Source: Doryteuthis pealeii (lineage: Eukaryota; Mollusca; Cephalopoda; Myopsida; Loliginidae). Taken from it: a stretch of DNA of 64,000 nt. Location: the NCBI GenBank assembly GCA_023376005.1, contig CM042179.1, forward strand, positions 16,481,148 through 16,545,147, read 5' to 3'. This document shows, piece after piece, positions 35,960 to 47,500 of the stretch; position 1 is the stretch's first letter, and each line of letters opens with the position of its first letter. The notes under the pieces are model-generated. The model was not told where the DNA came from. It was given only the letters and a program-made list of their open reading frames with translations, and did not search any database. A program made the position numbers and the translations under genes.

Positions 35960-36357
35960 GTGGGTTAAGCGGTTATCTGAACATTAGCTACATAAATGAG
36001 AGTAACTTCCCCTTGTTTATTTCACTTTAAGGAAGCCATATGTTTTGGTCAGCCATTTTCATTTCACCACAAATCTACACTGAAAATATGAATTTGTTTG
36101 AATCAATACAACTGCATGTTTTAACATGAAAATATCATGAAATGTATTTCTTAATTGTGCTTGCGCATTATTTGAAATGAACTTAATTGTTATTAAGAAC
36201 ACATTTTATAATATTTTTGTGTTAAAACATGCAGTTGTATTGATTATGGTGAAATGAAAATGGCCGACCAAAACATATGGCTTCCTCAAAGCGAAATAAT
36301 CAAGGGGAGGTTACTCTCATTTATGTAGCTAATGTTCAGATTACCTGATTAACCTGT
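35960..36357. mobile_element. fold-back element
   Basis: The left arm (35960-36064, TCTGAACATTAGCTACATAA...) is the inverse of the right arm (36243-36357, ending TTATGTAGCTAATGTTCAGA), with a few differences. A second inner pair, CAATACAACTGCATGTTTTA at 36107 and its complement near 36223, continues the stem. No open frame. Non-autonomous DNA-transposon-like. Confidence 0.8.
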
Positions 36358-36631
36358 CTCCATCTATTGAATTCACTCATAGAAAGTCAAAGATGGAGTC
36401 TCATAGGAATAAGAAGTACCCAAGTGATCTCCTAACATAAGGTGTTTCTGCATAAGATGGTGTTTATGCAGAAACTTTTGTTTTCTCACTGATTATTCAG
36501 TAGACATAGGGAAAAGATAACAAAAGTAATCACCGTTTTCCGATGCAGATGCATCTTGGAATTTTCACCAGATCCCCTTTGGCCGGGTTGTGGCCCTAAT
36601 ACCACTGGGTACTAAACCTTTGTGCCTTAGA

Positions 36632-36885
36632 CTTGGCAACTTTTCAAATCCTGGACGAAGCTGTTTGCATTTCACATAGCATTAATACTGTTAGGAAAGG
36701 TATTTTATCCAAGTATTCTCCCTCCAGCTATGTGTAAATAGTAAGGCAAACTGGGCCTAACCAAAGTCAAAGATAACCTTGGTTAGGCAACTGGTCTTGG
36801 AGTAGGAAAACTCTTGATTCAAACCTGTTAAATGACACTTAAGAAATTGATCTTGTGTCACATCTTACTTGTGTATTGGGTTATA
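36632..36885 (+). repeat. SINE, family B
   Basis: CAAATCCTGGACGAAGCTGT, AGCATTAATACTGTTAGGAA, CCAGCTATGTGTAAATAG and CTTGTGTCACATCTTACTTG are present in family order. The body also carries a small internal duplication around AACCAAAGTCAAAGATAACC. Confidence 0.75.
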
Positions 36886-37479
36886 GTAAATTTAAATTGA
36901 ATAAAGAAAGATTGGATTGTAATTTCTGGGGAAAGAAAAAGAAAAACAAAGAGAAAGGAAACAATGTTTTAGCAGCTGCAAGTCAGTAAATGACGAGTTG
37001 AAAAATTGACCCCTGAGTGAGTCAGTTCAGAGTATTCATTGTAGGTCAGCCAGTCATGGGTGAATAACTATTGTTTTTAGAATAACTCAATAAAAAAAAC
37101 AGAAACTACAAATTTTGTGTAGAAATAAAAAAACCCAGAAGAACCAGAAACTGATATGCCCCCCCCCCAACACCACAAGCAAAAGTAACGGAGCAACCTC
37201 AGTATGAGCCAATCAGCGATGGAGAAGGAAGTTGGGTTCCGAGAAAAGACAAGTGACCAACAAGCACAGAATAGCGGCATCCCACAAAGAGTCAAGGTCA
37301 AGTTAACAGCTAGTTCTGTAAGGTGTGGGATAGTTAGAATGGATGAGATTAATAATTGAAAAAATTAATCAGTCTTTCTCTCTCTTACTGGACAACTCAC
37401 AGTAGCAAGCAAGTAATAAAACACTGAGGCCTGAGTTAAAAGAAAATTACTACTGTGTTCACGTGCTGTTTTTCTATGT

Positions 37480-37890
37480 CAACCTTCATGCCCTCCAATA
37501 TATGCCTGAGCAACCATATGAAATACATGTTCCTGATAGCCACCTATGCAACATTTGTGCGGAAGGGTTGGTAAATATGTAAACAAAGTGTTCCATACTG
37601 GAAACCAAACAGGCATAAATATAGGCTGAGAAGGGGCACTCACATACCACCCAGAAAAGATTGAATGACTAAAAAATACCAAATAAAAGAAATTCTACCT
37701 GGAGTTTATCAATAATTTTTGTTAGGTCACTATTCTGTGAATATATAAGTAAACCATTATCTATATAATGGAAATAATTTTGGGGTAGGAATCAGGTTCA
37801 AGAAAATCAAGAAAAAGGTATGCAAGGATTCCACTAAGAGGTGAAACCATGGGTCAAACAAATTTTGTAATATAAAAATTAAAATGCGCA
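37480..37890 (-). mobile_element. Penelope-like reverse transcriptase remnant
   Basis: The minus strand, with frame changes, reads MVSPLSGILAYLFLDFLEP (motif-B region), then YIDNGLLIYSQNSDLTKIID, the active-site block of Penelope-like elements with YIDD altered to YIDN. Stops and shifts separate the blocks, so it is inactive. The part left of 37690 probably continues the same element but is too decayed to read. Confidence 0.7.
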
Positions 37891-37927
37891 AAACCTTTCT
37901 GTATTGTTTAATTTTATTCTTTTCATA

Positions 37928-38487
37928 TGTTATGATACAATAAATCAGATAGAAATACTTGGAATACATCAGATTGAACTACTTGGAATAAATCAGATAG
38001 AAATACTTGGAATACATCAGATTGAAATACTTGGAATAAATCAGATAGAAATACTTGGAATAAATCAGATAGAAATACTTGGAATACATCAGATAGAAAT
38101 ACTTGGAATACATCAGATTGAAATACTTGGAATACATCAGATTGAAATACTTGGAATACATCAGATTGAAATACTTGGAATAAATCAGATAGAAATACTT
38201 GAATACATCAGATAGAAATACTTGGAATACATCATAGAAATACTTGGAATAAATCAGATAGAAATACTTGGAATACATCAGATAGAATACTTGGAATATC
38301 AGATTGAAATACTTGGAATAAATCAGATTGAAATACTTGAATAAATCAGATAGAAATACTTGGAATACATCAGATAGAAATACTTGGAATACATCAGATT
38401 GAAATACTTGGAATACATCAGATTGAAATACTTGGAATAAATCAGATAGAAATACTTGGAATAAATCAGATAGAAATACTTGGAATT
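37928..38487 (+). repeat. 24-bp minisatellite, about 23 units
   Basis: The unit AAATCAGATAGAAATACTTGGAAT alternates with a variant ACATCAGATTG. It reads as an eight-residue repeat (NQIEILGI / HQIEILGI) on + and SKYFYLIY on minus. Units with one- or two-base losses (near 38200, 38236, 38286, 38298, 38338) break the frames. Confidence 0.92.
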
Positions 38488-39044
38488 TTATCATAAATAT
38501 GTTACTTGTTGGTGGCACTTTGGAAAAATGTCCTGCCAGTACACCACATGGAATAATTTGATAAGCACTGGTTTTGGAGATTTTTATATCATTGTTTTTT
38601 TTCCCACTATAAGACAATCACCAAACATACAAAATGATCACTGGACAATGCAACATATATGAGATGTGTATTTAGGCAGAAATATTTTATGAATAGAAAT
38701 GGAATTTTAAAAATTAACATTTCTTGTTTACATACAAGAGAATATTGGTCTGGATTTAAGATAAAAACATTTCATCCAAACATTGTCTACCTGGAACTTT
38801 CAGCCATTATTAAGATTAGAGATGTAAATTTTAAAAAGAAAAACTTGAGGTTACATGAGTTTGATATAAAAGTTTGAAGCACTGTCTTTTTGGTTGAATG
38901 TTTCAATTTTGAATTTTATTCATTTTTTAAATGATGGGATACATAGTTTAATTGAATGTGGTATAAAGTCTTTGAAAGACAAGGAAAATATGTGGTGTAA
39001 TCAAAAATTATTGAGACTGAATCTTTAATTTTTCTAAAGCTGAG

Positions 39045-39256
39045 CAAATTGGGTTATTTCCTATAAGTCTAACATAAACAAAGGGGAACCACTCTTGATT
39101 GATAAATTATTTATTTATTTATTGATCTACTAGGAAAAAAGAAGACAGGGTTAGGGTTAGGGTTTAGGGTTAGTTTAATGGGAAAATAAATAATTTATCA
39201 GTCAAGAGTGGTTCCCCTTTGTTTATGTTAGACTTATAGGAAATAACCGCAAATTG
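39045..39256. mobile_element. fold-back element with telomere-like loop
   Basis: The arms of about 74 bp (39045-39118 and 39183-39256) are near-perfect inverse copies (TTATTTCCTATAAGTCTAAC at the outer end). The 64-base loop includes AGGGTTAGGGTTAGGGTTTA then GGGTTAG (39147-39173), four telomere-type units. Confidence 0.85.
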
Positions 39257-39603
39257 AATAATAAGATGATATGGGTCAGTGCCAATCTTGATATTTTTTG
39301 AACAGTGGTTTTTGGTGAAGCGGTGCTTTGACCAATGAAAAACTCACTGGAATAAGTGTGTTAAATGCCAACATTGTTGAAACAATCAACATTTCATACA
39401 TTATTTATTTATGTATTTGTAAATAAAATTATGTATATAATAGTTTATATATTACGGTATGTTAGATGATGCATTATAGAAATCATATGAATGAGAAAAG
39501 ATACAATGAAAATATATTTAATGAGAATTAATAGACATAGAATGCTGAAAGAGAATGCACTTAGAAATTTTCAGTATTTATAATGAATAGAAAATATATG
39601 CAA

Positions 39604-40410
39604 TGTCTGCAGCTTAGTTGGTAGAGCGTCCTCCTGGAAACCACTAGGTTCGATACCTGCCCTTGTCAACTCAGCATATGAGTAGCGCAGGGATCTGTGT
39701 GGTAAAGTAGGTGTGGTGCTCCACTTCAGACACTAAAAAACAATCTCCTTGGTATAGCACAAGTGAAAAGGGGATAGACTCTGTTGCTGTCTAGTTGATA
39801 CCAGCCTTAGGCCACCCTGACGACTTTACTTACTTTACTTTACAAGTGACATGTCAGTAACAAGATATTGGTGTTGAGATAAATGTAATAAACAGGATTC
39901 AGTTTATCTCAGTTGATAGAGCATCCATCCAGTAACCACAAGGTTCCAGGTTCAATACTGCATGAATAGCACAGGTTAGATCTGTGCAGTAAAGTGGGGA
40001 ACTGATAATAGGTGTGGACCCCCACCTCAGACCCAAAAACAATTTCCCTGGTCTAGCATTAGTGAAAAGGGAATAGACTCCCTAACTGCCCAGCCCTCAT
40101 TAACTTAGCGCATGAGTAGCACAGCTTGGATCTGTGTGGTAAAGTGGGGAGCTGATGCAAAAACAATCTCTCTGATCTAGTGCTAGTGAAAAGGGAATAG
40201 ACTCCCTTACTGTCCGGCTGATACTGACAATAGGCGACTCCACTGATTTTACTTAAGATTTTAATGAGTTTTATAGGGGAGAGTTTAGCTCAATCAGTAG
40301 CTTGGAACAACAATGTTCTGGGTTCGATACTGGTCCTCGTCAACTCAGCACATGAGTAGCACAACTTAGATTTGTGAGGAGATGATGATAGATGTGGTAC
40401 TCCACCTCAT
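39604..40410 (+). repeat. head-to-tail array of four family A SINEs
   Basis: Units begin near 39604 (GTCTGCAGCTTAGTTGGTAG), 39895 (GATTCAGTTTATCTCAGTTG), about 40096 (head missing, starts at CCCTCATTAACTTAGCGCAT) and 40278 (GGGAGAGTTTAGCTCAATCA). All are on the + strand. Shared landmarks are ATGAGTAGCACA, GTGAAAAGGGGATAGACTC and the end GACTTTACTT. The last is cut by a TA microsatellite at 40409-40435. Confidence 0.8.
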
Positions 40411-40435
40411 ATATATATATATATATATATATATA
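40409..40435. repeat. (TA)n microsatellite
   Basis: About 13 TA units at the junction of two SINEs in opposite orientation. Confidence 0.9.
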
Positions 40436-40690
40436 CCTCTACACAGGCAGGATGGGACACAAGGTCAATTTCTTAAGCAAAGTTTAACAGGTTTGAATTC
40501 AGAGTTTTCCTTCTTCTAGACTGGTTGCCTAGCCAAGGTTAAAGAGCCCAGGCTGTCCTACTATTTACCCATACTCGAGGGAGCCCAATCTGCCCTACTA
40601 TTTAATCATAGCTGGAGGGAGATTAGTTGGATTCATACCTTTCCCAAGGGTATTAGCGCTATGGGAAATGCAAACAGCCTTATATAACCA
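40436..40690 (-). repeat. SINE, family B
   Basis: The reverse complement carries TAATACCCTTGGGAAAGGTA, TAGCTATGATTAAATAG and GACCTTGTGTCCCATCCTGC. The middle block is partly duplicated (two copies of the CTACTATTTA segment). Confidence 0.8.
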
Positions 40691-41036
40691 ATGCATGAAT
40701 CTAATTATAATCAATAACTATTTTTAGCAGCAACTTAAAATTTTGTGCATCTTTATTTTCTTCTATTTCATATTATGCAGTTATTAAAGAAACTGTCTAA
40801 ATGTGTGAAGATAGTTTGTAGATCTAACATAGAACTACATTAGTTTTATTGCTTTAGTGGAAAATATATGAAATGTTAAATTGTTTTTATGTTTATATTG
40901 TGTCAGTAACACATGTCACAGCCAACAACTAACAATGAACCTAGCAATAGTGTATAGTTTTATTGTGTCTTAACAAAGAGTGAAAAACGAGATTGTAAAT
41001 AACATGAACACAAATGGGATTTCCTCACAATAACCA

Positions 41037-41086
41037 GAGAGAGAGAGAGAGAGAGGGGGGGAGAGAGAGAGAGAGAGAGAGAGACA
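41037..41086. repeat. (GA)n microsatellite
   Basis: GA repeats with a central G run. Confidence 0.95.
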
Positions 41087-41157
41087 AGTACTCTTACATT
41101 GGATTGGTGGATTGAACTATTTTTAGCCTAGAGACTTTATAATAAAAAATTGTGGAT

Positions 41158-41288
41158 ATATGTATTTACCCAATCCCTCCCTCATAAGCAGGAAGTGACA
41201 TAAGGTCAATTTTAAGTGGAGTTTAACAGATTTTAATTTCCTAGCCAAGTTACCATATCAAGCTTAGATATCCCAGTTGTTATAAACA
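41158..41288 (-). repeat. SINE, family B (3' part)
   Basis: Only the terminal block (GTCACTTCCTGCTTATGAG in reverse complement) and the CTCCACTTAAAATTGACCTT block remain. Confidence 0.6.
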
Positions 41289-42300
41289 GGGTTAGTATGA
41301 AGTGTATGGTGGCGAGGAAAAACAAACACAGATTTTATCATTGTATTGTTAAAAGGAACATGAAAGGCGAGGAAAAGCTAGAAGTGAATTTTAAAGAGAA
41401 GGTCTGATATTGGTGATAGTCAGTTGTGATGTGAATAATAAGGTCAGTGAAATGTCCGGTGGCCGAGCTAGTTGTATCCAAGGGGGTGAACCAGTGGTAG
41501 TAGTTCTATGTTGGTTAGGTGGGCAGAGTCTCGTGTTTTGGTATTCTGAAGTTGATAGTGGGTTGGTATCGTGTATGATAGTTGGCGTAGTCTAGTTGTT
41601 GTAGGATGTTTGCCCCTTTAACTTGCCGGTCGGTCAGGGTAGGGGGTAGGTGATAGATGTAAGTCCGTCGCTTTGTGATGTATGTTTCACCTTTTTTTCC
41701 TTGGGAAAATTTCCTATTTGCAATTTCAAAGTAGATATTTAAGACATATTTTTGAAGAACAATTTTGAAGAAAAATAATTACTTCCTGTTTGTTATATAA
41801 TTCATGGGTACCTTATGAATTATATAAGTACTGTAGCTAGATAAATTTTGAATCAATTTATTAGATTCAAAATAACGGGGGTTGAGTGGAAAATTACCTT
41901 AACCATTATGGTTATGATTGATAGGTAATGACCTTTGCTTAACTCCTTCTGGAAACACGCCAGTAGAGGCATGAGACAGAAGTTTTAGATTTTAGATTAG
42001 TTGCAACCAGTTACTTGCCAAGAGAGGATGTCCTCTTAAGAGTCGCTTCTCACTGCACAGTTTCTAGAATTTTGGTCTGGGGTTGTTTTAATAAAAGCTA
42101 TATAGAAAAACAACAAATCTTAACAAACAAGAATGCACAGACACCCAGCCCAATAAGAAGTAGAATCAGTCCTAAGAAAACACCCAGAGAAACAATCCCC
42201 AGAAGACAGCCCAGAGAAGATGGCCAAAGAGAAAACAAGTAAGAACAAATTTAGCAAACAATGGTCTAAAATCCTAGATCACCATGAGGAAATTTTAGTT
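41289..42300. other. unclassified sequence, possible transposon
   Basis: Higher in G than its surroundings at 41289-41690. A frame at 42015-42242 ends in a Pro/Arg/Gln-rich basic stretch but matches nothing recognised. AATAAAA with a GT-rich context at 42091 could be a poly(A) signal of an LTR-like piece. No paired LTR was found in the window. Confidence 0.25.
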
Positions 42301-43370
42301 ATTTACTTAGTCTAGTTTAGTTTAGCAAAAGGCTAGAAGCATGTGGCCAAAACACCACTAGCCCAGAGTGCCTCAGCAATATCTTGTGATACCACCAGAC
42401 ACTGATGCAGTTAGAGTCCTATCTTGGATCTTTTTTATGCATTTCCTTGTGTCTGATAGAAAAATTTCAAGATTATTTAACAATGTGGAGGTTGAGTTTG
42501 GCTTAAGACTTATCAGTAATTGATCTCTGATTTATAAGATGCCCTAATTTAGTTTGGCACAAGGCCAACAGTGTGGGATGCTCTGGGAACTTACTTCTAG
42601 CCTAGCTCACTAACCATTACATCACACATACACAAATTCTATGATAATTTTATAATCGCGAGCGTATTTATTGCTTTCTTACATATGATATATTGTCCTT
42701 ATATCTGCTTTCTTTTCTCCGACTCAGTGAATTAATTATTAAATTTATCTTGTTAAATGTTTTTGGTAAATTTCTCTTTTCGTAAGGGAGAAAATGAAAA
42801 CCCCTAGTTACAGTATAAGGGAGATAACTTTGATTCTTCATTCTAAAACTAATTCTCAAATTGGTGACCTAGCATGAGAGGTTACATATGACAATGCCGA
42901 ATGCTGATATAAATCCTTTCATATCTATTGTACCAATATCTTGCCATAAAGTTTAGAACTCTAAATTCAATAAAAAAAAAAAAAGACTTATACTTAATTT
43001 GGGTTACAGTTGCAATATAAGTAAAAAACTGGAAAGTTTTGATTTAAAAGTTTTATTTATGGTTAGTTTAAAATGGTCAAAAAAGTTTATTCATACAAAC
43101 ATACTTAAAACCTTAATGATTTTAAAACCTCTCTCTTTTCCAAATGTCAACTTCCATAATGAATTTTCAACACGTTTGTACGATATAAATACAAGGAAAT
43201 GTATACACTACAATCCTGACGTGTTTTGATTTTAAAAGGTTTTCATTGGACATTCGTCATCGGTGAATTTGATTTATGGGTTGATTTAAAGTTCATGGTT
43301 GAGTTTAACTTTTGTATCCGTATATCTGTATTTGTTTTGTTTGTTTGTTTTTTGTTCGTTTTTTTTTTGT
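42301..43370. other. non-coding, unclassified repeats
   Basis: 42301-42620 holds two TTTAGTTTAGCAAAAGGC / TTTAGTTTGGCACAAGGCCA motifs of an unknown repeat. The rest is AT-rich with no gene seen. Confidence 0.35.
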
Positions 43371-43375
43371 TCGTT

Positions 43376-43424
43376 TGTGTGTGCGTGCGCGTGTGTACGC
43401 GTGCGCGTACACGCACGCATGTAT
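43376..43424. repeat. uninterrupted alternating pyrimidine-purine tract
   Basis: TG, CG, TA and CA dinucleotides alternate without a break for about 49 bases, with many CG steps. This is the sequence type that can adopt Z-DNA. Confidence 0.85.
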
Positions 43425-44049
43425 GAAAACATTGTAAATAAATAGCAAATATGAGATCTGTAACTAACACTAAAGCTAGGGCACGTATTTTAAAATTGGT
43501 TTTATTTGCCGTGTTAGTAAATTTAAAGATTTTGACAAAATCTAATTTCTAAAAATAAGAACAAAATAAATGTCTTGATCACGTGTTTGTGAACTAAATA
43601 AAAAGAAGTAACAACTTTTAAGGTTTAATTATTTAATAACAGCAAAATAATAATCATCATAATAACAATTAAAAAATTCAAACATCATAATTTCTCTTTT
43701 TGCCTTAAAAATAAGTTTCTCAAAATCCCGTGAGAAAAGCCATAAATGGAATTATCCTAGTTTCTGGAGATCCGTCTCTCTTGTAGCACCTCCCATATTG
43801 TACTAACGAGGTAAAGGTCAGAGATTCTATTTGCCACTTGTGATAATATGCTGATGGAACTGAACTATTTTACACCTCCCTACCTACCTGTTAGAACTTT
43901 CACACACAATCTGTATGGTGCAAAAATCTATCTCCGTGGAATAATCACCCCCACCTCTTTCTCTCTATTTTATTTTATCCAAAAACTGACTTGCAATTGC
44001 ATGAATGTTTTTTATTTACTCTTAATTAATTACTTTTTTTTTTACGTCG

Positions 44050-44123
44050 CGTTTCAATAGATAGGCTACGTTTCAATAGATAATCTAATTAATTAATTAA
44101 ATAATTAGCCTACCTATTGAAAC
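44050..44123. repeat. short inverted repeat upstream of ZRANB3
   Basis: GTTTCAATAGATAGGCTA pairs with TAGCCTACCTATTGAAAC (one mismatch) around a 38-base AT-rich loop, about 355 bases before the ZRANB3 ATG. The left arm core is partly repeated in tandem. Confidence 0.7.
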
Positions 44124-44477
44124 AATTTCTGGTACAGGTACATCTGATCGTATTTCCGACGCAACGTACTTTTTAAAGAACTTTCTTTAAAAAATTAGAG
44201 TTAAAAATCTTTTAATTTAATTCTTTAATTTTAAGTTAACATTTTTAACCGTAATTTGAGATCCTTGAAGTGGTTTCTTCTATATGTCAAAAAAGTGTCT
44301 GAAAAATTATAATAAGTAAAATTCCATAATTTTAATTTAGATTTGATTATAAAATTGAGCGTGTTTAAAATAGGATTTTACTCTACTACATTAATGCATT
44401 AGTAACGATAAAATATATCCGAGTGGACTAAATTTAAGGGGGGAATAATTTTCTTCACTCTCATACAAAATATCATT

Positions 44478-44584
44478 ATGGCGCGTAAGGAGGATATTTT
44501 GAATGATCTGCCACCAAAACTGGTTGAAAAGTTATTACCTTTTCAGGTAGATGGTATTTATGAGGCAATTTGCAAAGAAGGAAG
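44478..44584 (+). CDS. ZRANB3: ZRANB3 exon 1
   Basis: Start ATG at 44478, donor GAAG/GTTGGT, phase 2. It encodes up to AICKEG. Any upstream non-coding exon is not visible. Confidence 0.85.
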
Positions 44585-47500
44585 GTTGGTGTAACGATCA
44601 TTATCTATATTAATACTTGTTAATTAAGATTTTGGAAGTAAATACATTTTTTTTAATTCGCTACTTTTTACTGATACATGTGATATGGTACTACTCGTAA
44701 AAATTAAAAAACAAATTCGCGAATAATTTTCGTAGCTTTCCATTCAGAAAAGCTTTTTTTCCTCAGGAGATTTTTCTAACTTAAAATGAATTTAATTTTT
44801 TTTTTATTTGTTTTGTTTTGTTTTTGTGAAATTAGACAAGGGAGTTCTGTCTACTACATAAAAATGCAATGGCGAAATGGTCTCTTGACTTCTGAGATAC
44901 ATGTTTGTTTACGAGTACTCCTATTTTTGTTTTGAATTTTTACGGAATTATGAAGCAATTTGCTCCTCTCTTTAAGGAATGAATAAATGTACAATGAATT
45001 ATCCAAAAGCAAGAATAATAAGAAAATGTAAAAATAAAAGTAAAAACAAATAAAAGAAAATAAATGAAAAATTAAATGAAAGAAAAAGTATTACCTGTTT
45101 GCGTACTTTTAAAGTAAACAAACAAGTAACAGAAATAATCAATTTATTCAAAATTTCAACAGATTTATTCTTATTACTTTTGTTTTTACAACACGGAATG
45201 GGATTATTATAAATCATTTTTTTAAAACGAAAGTGTGATTGAAGTAAACAATGATGACATTATCGTCTTGTCACTCTGTCGATGTTGACTGCATCCACTG
45301 CAGAGAGACCCCACTCCCACTATCACCACCACAAAGATATTTACCTCGCATCCCACGGGTATGACACAAGGTCGTTTAATGTGGGACCACCGACGAACCG
45401 AATCTCATGGGATGCCAGGTACAAAAAATGCGTGGATCCCGTCGGCATTCCCCCTCAAGGGGACGCCTCAAACACTGGGCAATAAACCCAGCCCTGTCCC
45501 TTTATATTAAGGGAGTAGGTGTTGCGCGGGGGGGGGGGCGCGATCACGCCGTTAATTGCCGCACTGGTCTATTGGATCTAATATTAAGGCTCCAGTTCTG
45601 GGGTGTGTGGAGTACCCCTTCATTAACCCTGAGTAGTAGTACCTGTTATGGTACCTTGTATGGATCAAATAGATCTATTTAAAAATTATTCGTATTCGAT
45701 GGAACTGTGTGCAAAAAAGCCTCTTAAAAAAACAACTACCAAAAAAAAAAAAAAAAAAGAACGTATAATGAACACGATTCCCTAACCTCTAGGCATAAGA
45801 TAACTCTAGACACACCGTTTAAATCAATCAATCGATCAATAACGTCACCCATAGTTTTCAGTTTAACTAAATTGCAATTGAATTTATTGATAACATTAAT
45901 GACTGCATGCACAAAAACTTTGTAAAGAAAAGTTTTAATTTTAAATTAAATAGAATTATTAAATTTTTGTAATTTTGTCTAAAAAAAAACTTAATTTATA
46001 TTTTTTTGTAACAATTTCTTTTTCTTTCTTGTAGATGTCTCATAGCTGATGAGGTAATTAACTCTTTTCTTTTTTCCTTTTTTTCTTTAAATTAATTAAA
46101 GGGTAATTCCATGTCCAAGCATCCAGAAAAAAGAAAAATTGTTACCCATGCCCTTCAGTTTTTATGAAATTTTGCCCAGGTGTTTACTGTTATGTTAAGA
46201 CAATCCCCAAAATTTGATCTTCTAATTCCAAAAATTGGCAGAGTTACATTGATTTTTAGCTTTCTAGATTTGAGGCAGTGTGTGAAAAATTGCAACCCTT
46301 TGTAATCTATTTTTGTCTGTAAAATAAGTTCTAGAGCTTCTCTACTCCTAAAAATTGGTTTATAAAAGCTTTTAGGTTTATAGAATCCAAAAATGCAATT
46401 AAAAAGTCTTAAAATTAACCAATTTTAAGTTATTAATGATTTCTGATTTTTTCATAGCAAGATCAATAGGTGGAAAAACCATGATGTGGTACTGCACACA
46501 TGACAAAAATGTTATTATTATTATTATTTTGCATATATTGTGAACAGTATTTGTATAAAAAAATAATTTGGTTTTTGCTCAAAATTGAAGCTAAGTTAAA
46601 ATTTTGCACTTTTATATTTAATTGTTTTTTCTATTCAGGCATTGAATAAGGTCTATATGGAGCAAAATAACTGTCAGAGTGCAATAGAAATTATTAGGAT
46701 TATGTTGCTGGTTGGTTATATTTAAAATGATAAACATTATTCCAGTGACGAGAATGTGCAATCTATAGTGAAGAAGTGGCTCAAAGAACAGTCAACAGAA
46801 TTTTACAGGGAAAGGATACATGCTTTCATTCGAAGGTGGAACATTGCTATTGAGAGAAATGGTGACTATTGAAAAGTAGGGATATGATCCACAGAGGACC
46901 AGCTTTATTTTCATGTAGGATACATGTTCCTGTGTTGATAATTATACCTGTCATAAACAAAATGGCATTACTTTTTTTACTAGCCCTCATATATACTTCA
47001 ATATTCTTCTATTATAACATTATTGTCCATAAATAAGTGCACACTAAACGTTCTTTTCTTAAATATCAGTTTTCTTCTAAACCTAACATACAATCTATAT
47101 ATTCATACTAGTGTTCCTAAATTGCACGATCAACCGTAGAAAGACATGTTGAATTTCTTCCTTGGAGTTTCATATGTTTCAAAAACATAATCATCATCTA
47201 CTGATTCCTCACTCGGCTCTCCTTTCATTTCTTGGTATCCAGAAAGATATTGATGGCAAAACTTCTGCCAAAGAATAATGCAAACATTTTTTTCACTGAG
47301 CTTATGTACCATCTCAAGAGTAACTGGTCAATCTCCTTGTCCTTTCCATTTATGTGATTTCAAAATACTACAACATTTACTCATTCTCTTCTCAATTGCC
47401 TGTCCTTGCTGAAACTCATGATGGTTACACAGTTATGTTTCTGCTCTAGTAATCCTGCTCTCCACAACAATGGCTCTTGTAAATCATCTGTAAAATCATT

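Larger units (their letters stand above)
34128..44477. other. intergenic region between ETFBKMT and ZRANB3
   Basis: 10.3 kb filled by SINEs, fold-back elements, a Penelope-like remnant, a minisatellite and unclassified repeats listed separately. Candidate frames inside (for example 38659-38877, 42015-42242, 42999-43229) match nothing I recognise. Confidence 0.6.

Noticed and set aside
37979..38617. 212-residue minus-strand ORF
   Set aside because: Produced by the 24-bp minisatellite (SKYFYLIY repeats) plus flanking text.
38659..38877. Possible terminal exon (72 residues)
   Set aside because: Protein-like at first sight, but no acceptor-flanked partner exon or recognised family was found.
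39147..39173. Chromosome end
   Set aside because: Only four units, inside a fold-back element with genes on both sides.
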